Part shown: in pieces, positions 60,197-64,000 of the stretch
Layout: the number at the start of each line of letters is the position of its first letter
Numbering within the stretch: position 1 is the stretch's first letter
NCBI GenBank assembly: GCA_017654935.2
Contig: CM065693.1
Span: forward strand, 13,560,326 to 13,624,325
Direction: 5' to 3'
Source: Phymorhynchus buccinoides
Lineage: Eukaryota; Mollusca; Gastropoda; Neogastropoda; Raphitomidae
DNA: 64,000 nt
Made by a program: the position numbers and the translations under genes
The notes under the pieces: generated by a model
What the model saw: the letters and a program-made list of their open reading frames with translations, nothing else
Databases searched by the model: none
Told to the model about the DNA's origin: nothing

Positions 60197-60530
60197 AATA
60201 TAATAATAATAATGGGCATTTTTAGCGCTTAGTCTTAAATAAGCCCTAAGCGCTTACAATAATAAATAAGTTATTAATAAATTAATAAACCATCAATAGA
60301 AACAAGTGAACGTCAAAAATATGTTAAGCACAAGCACACACACACATGTACACACACGCGCACGCGCACGCACACACACGCACGCACACACACACACACA
60401 CACACACACTAAATGTACACGCACAAAAACGCGCGCGCGCACCCACGAACTGACGCGCAGGCACGCACACACACACAATAAATGCACACACACACAAACG
60501 CGCGCGCACAAACACACGTGCATGGAAGGG
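60197..60530. repeat. AAGCGCTTA-type tail and CA/CG-rich microsatellite
   Basis: 60200-60305 is the inverse of 3437-3560. 60330-60520 is CA-rich with GCGC patches, a potential Z-DNA forming stretch. Confidence 0.75.
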
Positions 60531-60900
60531 ACAAAGTAGGCCTACTTTGAAAGGAAATGAAGCAGACTTTAGCTGATCACACAAGAAAGTAGGCTACACA
60601 AGACAACCAGGACTCAAAATAGTCCATTCTGTCGAATAAGATAACAAAACTTTGGATGGGTTTTGAATGTTTCATTTCCATTAGTAAATGGTAACATAGC
60701 AGCAATTAAATAACTTATAAAGCTAGAGGTCTGTGCTTTTTGGTCAAATGTGTTTTTGTGTGTGCACGAAACGACAATACAATTAGGAGTCGGTGGACAT
60801 TGGCTATACGGCAAAATTTAATAACCAACCGTTGATGATGTCAAACTATGACCGAAATAATGGTTCGTGCGCGCGCAGTGTTTGTGTGTGTGTGTGTGTC

Positions 60901-61035
60901 AAGTCAAGTCAAGATGATCCTTATTGACGATAAAAGAATAAGCTTGATAAAGCTTCAAGGTTATTCTTTTATCGTCAATAAAGATAAGCTTGATAAAGCT
61001 TCAAGCTTATTCTTTTATCGTCAATAAAGATCATG
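60901..61035. repeat. inverted and direct TTTATCGTCAATAAAGAT repeat
   Basis: TTATTCTTTTATCGTCAATA AAG is present twice directly and once inverted, separated by AAGCTTGATAAAGCTTCAAG. It shares AATAAAGATCAT and the TTGAC motif with 6358-6421. Confidence 0.75.
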
Positions 61036-61055
61036 TGGAATAAAAATTTAAGAAA

Positions 61056-61124
<69 letters not shown>

Positions 61125-61265
61125 CGTGCGTGTGCGCGTGTGCGTGCGTGCGCGCGCGCGCGCGTGTGTGTTAATGAAAGGCTGGTATGTGTGTGTGTGC
61201 GTGTGTGTGTGTGTGTTGTAATGAAAGGCTGGTATGTGTTTGTGTGGGGGGGGGGGGGGGGGGGG
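61056..61265 (+). repeat. (GT)n/(GC)n microsatellite and G run
   Basis: Long GT array becoming GCGCGC near 61150, a 40-bp internal duplication of AATGAAAGGCTGGTATGTGT, and an 18-base G run at 61247-61265. Confidence 0.92.
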
Positions 61266-61545
61266 AGTGGGGAGGGGGGTGCAACCAAAACTTTGAATCA
61301 ATGTTGACAATACTGCCGAGCTTCTAACAACAAGTCCCTTTCATTTTGCGTCGTCAGTAAACCTATAGTTAACTCTTTCGATTGTGAGAGCAAGTCAAGC
61401 CTATGTTACTGCACTCTCCTTGGTTACAGTGCCAAAGACCCCCCTTCTCTGATTACACGTTATACTGGCTGGCACCACCCACCAAGTTCTTCATGTTCTT
61501 TTCGCCACCTCATTTCTAAATTTCTTTTCACCGATTATAAGGTGA

Positions 61546-61785
61546 TAAAGACCCACCAGATCATGTGTCAAAATCACGGGTTTCACGTGTTTTCCCTCTT
61601 ATAGCTGGTAAGAAATCTTATTTTGACCAGCCTGATTTGACTCCCATACAAATGCCCCCAAATTGAAAACGAAACATCATTTTAAAGAGCAGCCTCAATT
61701 TCAAGTTGGGGGCATTTGCATATGGGTCACAGCTACCCAGAAAAAAAACCAAGGGACTTAATCGTGGTGGGTCAGTGGGTCTTTA
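61546..61785 (+). mobile_element. MITE family D, copy 2
   Basis: TAAAGACCCACCAGATCATG to GGTGGGTCAGTGGGTCTTTA; full-length partner of 20288-20513. Confidence 0.82.
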
Positions 61786-62313
61786 AGGCACACTATGAAG
61801 AGACATTGAAGCTTTATACCGAAAATTATCTGCCCTTGTCTCTTGACCTGAGATGCGAACGCCCCCAACTTAAGATTATCGCCCTTGTCTGTCAGGAACT
61901 AGTAGTATATAGCCACAGAAAAGAATCTGCTCCTGACTCGTCACCAGGGGGCATCGGCAGTTCGGGCCTAAAATTATCGCTCTTTTATTTCGTGTCGGCA
62001 AGGAGTAGTATAAAGCCTATAAAAGAGACTATCAATTTGAATAGCCATTTTGCAATGTCCAGACTGTATACACATCTATATTGTTAGAAAATCGGGACAT
62101 TCCTGGTGTTGCACTGCCTCCGGGCATTGCCTCTAGGATCGTTCCCACCGTCTTAATATCTACTAATGTCCCATTGTCTTTCCAGACCGGAGGACGTTAA
62201 ACAGATTTCCATCCGGCAATAGCCATTTTGCCCTCGAAATTCCCAGACACAAATGCACAGCAATTTCACATTGATTTATAGGGTTTCAGAATACTGTATG
62301 CAGCGCGCGCGCG

Positions 62314-62345
<32 letters not shown>

Positions 62346-62354
62346 CACACACTC

Positions 62355-62445
<91 letters not shown>

Positions 62446-62627
62446 CATTTTAATTGTTAGGCCATGCCCATACAATGGAGTGAGTGTGACCAAAAAAAAA
62501 ATGACATTGCATTATTAACTTGACATTGCAAAACAGCTTTAGTGATGACGTGGCCTTCCACAACGCCAACTGCCCTTTACTGAAGGACCTCATAGGAACG
62601 TCGCTGGGCCGCAAGGCACTTCCATTA
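61786..62627. repeat. spacer with GGACGTTAAAC repeat and (AC)n/(GA)n
   Basis: 62090-62215 holds AATCGGGACATTCCTGGTGT to GACCGGAGGACGTTAAACAG, also present at 445-475. Microsatellites (AC)n at 62315-62342 and (GA)n at 62353-62442. No gene. Confidence 0.6.
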
Positions 62628-63050
62628 GGGAGAAAGGTGGCAGAGTGGTTAAGACGTTCGCCTGCCAAATGTAATGCGTGACTGCAGCGTGAGTGACCCG
62701 GGTTCGAATCCCGGCCTCGCCCTTTCTTTCTAGTTTGACAGGAAAATCGAACTGAACGTCCAAGTCCTTCGGATGGGGACTTAAAGCTAGTCTGACCCGT
62801 GCGCTTTACGCACGTAAAAATCCCACGGCAGTTTAAAGTCGGTAAGAGCAGGGAGAAATCCCGCTGCCTGGTATGGCCAAATTGATAGCTAGGTTTTCCA
62901 AGCGTGCTCCCCCCCCCCCCCCCCCCCCGTCCTCACCCCTGTGCCCCCCCCCAAAAAAAAAAGTTTAAGCGCTGCACTTGCGGCGACGCGCTCTCCGGGG
63001 GAGAGCAGCCCGAATTTCACAAAGATGAGTCTTTGTGACTAGAATATACC
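62628..63050 (+). mobile_element. tRNA-derived SINE family 1, full-length copy c
   Basis: The A box TGGCAGAGTGG (62639) and B box GGTTCGAATCC (62701) lie about 60 bp apart as in tRNA genes. The body contains CCTTCGGATGGGGACTTAAA and GGTAAGAGCAGGGAGAAATC, a C run, and the tail GACGCGCTCTCCGGGGGAGA ... TGTGACTAGAATATACC. Confidence 0.85.
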
Positions 63051-63206
63051 AATGCCAAATTACAAACAAATTCCAGCCCAACTCTCCAGAACAGCTGTTA
63101 CCTCCTTTACTATCCGGAGGTCCGACAATGCAGATACGACTGACCACCACACAGTCCGAGTAGTCCTCCCATAAGGGGAAGCCACAGAAAGTAGAATAGC
63201 ACTAAA

Positions 63207-63404
63207 ATGTCCATGCACTTAGCGCACGTTAAACCCACTGGCAACGAAACAGTTGTCATTGTGGTCAACATTTACCCCCCCACCCCTCCCTTTCCTTCCT
63301 CATCAGTCACACAAAAAATCGCATGCCCAAAAAACCTCAATGTTGGGTGACGCGCACTCCACAGGTGGGAGCAACCCGAATTTCACAGAGACGCCTCTGT
63401 GACT
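63207..63404 (+). mobile_element. SINE family 2, 5'-truncated copy c
   Basis: Starts at ATGTCCATGCACTTAGCG and runs to CAGAGACGCCTCTGTGACTA; the tRNA-like head is missing. Confidence 0.78.
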
Positions 63405-63885
63405 ACCTAATACCTAACATTATGCTTATATTAAACAGTCTGTGGGCGAAACACTCTATAGCCATTTACGTTGCTTACATAGAAACATTGAAGCTGGGAG
63501 AGTGCTAGAGAGATCAGAGATAGAAAAACAGGGGCGGATCTGGGAGGGGGAGGGGGGTCCAGGGTTTCCGGACCCCCCCCACCCCACCCCTTGCCCCAAA
63601 CATGTACCTTATACAAGTGTAAAATGTAAGAAAATTGCTCAAAATTTGTGCTTTAATATTAATATTCACTAAATTGCACAGTTTTCCGTGGGCTTCACTC
63701 GCCGGGCTCCCACAAGACCACAACACCACCTTAACCTAGGACCTATGCAGCTCCCTGGACTTCCCGCGGACCGCCCCCCCCCCCCCCCCCCCCCCCACCC
63801 CCCCTTCACGAATTTATTTGGTCTACCCCTGGAAAACACTTCTCCATTTAAGAGATACCTGTCTTCTATCAGGGTCATCGATACC
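63405..63885. other. spacer with C runs, no gene recognised
   Basis: Contains GGGTCCAGGGTTTCCGGACC, a G/C-run pair, and a C run at 63774-63796. Confidence 0.45.
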
Positions 63886-64000
63886 TGTTCTTCTTCTTCT
63901 TCTTCGATCGCTCAGACAGTTTCCTGTCAATTATGAGCGCAGATGCGTCATGCTGCCGTTATGCGCCTAACTAAGAAATAGTTAGGCCCAGCAAGTCCGA
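63886..64000 (-). repeat. GAA-tailed dispersed repeat, minus strand, cut by window edge
   Basis: (TTC)n followed by GATCGCTCAGACAGTTTCCT and ATGCGCCTAACTAAGAAATA, the inverse of the 3' half of the family. Confidence 0.82.

Noticed and set aside
62628..62720. tRNA gene
   Set aside because: A and B boxes are present, but the acceptor stem does not close and the same sequence continues into a dispersed SINE body with other copies in the window.

Overview
The window looks like a repeat-rich invertebrate nuclear genome, probably a lophotrochozoan and plausibly a gastropod mollusc. The organism is inferred from the style of the repeats (tRNA-derived SINEs, many small inverted-repeat elements, long minisatellites) and from gene structure; no diagnostic marker is present. 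Only two cellular genes can be supported, both eukaryotic and intron-rich.

Gene 1 (minus strand, about 28.4 kb down to the left edge) is an orthologue of ZFR, the zinc-finger RNA-binding protein with three dsRNA-type C2H2 fingers and a C-terminal DZF domain. Eight exons can be placed: 28317-28415, 25547-25702, 23032-23225, 22256-22453, 18150-18374, 7725-7864, 6165-6265 and 158-306, plus a ninth, 2309-2414, that fits by splice phase. The rest of the DZF domain lies beyond the left edge. Splice phases chain across all exons except 18150-18374, which needs a net one-base frame correction. The introns are packed with nested small DNA transposons and minisatellites.

Gene 2 (plus strand, 48.4-54.4 kb) is RPL17 (uL22 family), a 60S ribosomal protein. 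Five exons are visible: 48401-48441, 49786-49920, 51290-51388, 52941-53037 and 54229-54380, followed by AATAAA at 54431. Two of its introns hold tandem arrays built from pieces of the neighbouring exon: about eight broken copies of exon 49786-49920, and eight 108-bp units that each repeat the last exon's splice acceptor and first codons.

The two genes are divergent. The first exon of each is not found, and both should lie in the interval 28.4-48.4 kb. That interval is abnormal: an almost pure C tract of about 2.85 kb (28636-31482), a G-run satellite with about ten noisy units (32.3-36.3 kb), degraded dispersed repeats (37.8-41.5 kb) and a C-rich stretch (41.7-47.6 kb). Much of it looks like low-accuracy sequence over G/C-homopolymer DNA. 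Long proline and glycine frames there are not genes.

Elsewhere the window is a mosaic of repeats: TTAA-flanked MITEs with CCCTTTC termini (piggyBac-like), TA-flanked MITEs with CAGTGG or CAGTCG termini (mariner-like), several CAG-ended families with 5-6 bp target duplications (hAT-like), foldback elements, two tRNA-headed SINE families sharing a tail, and a GAA-tailed repeat. Nesting reaches three levels at 19303-19916. The right end, 55-64 kb, holds only repeats plus a short THAP-like N-terminus at 55488-55538.
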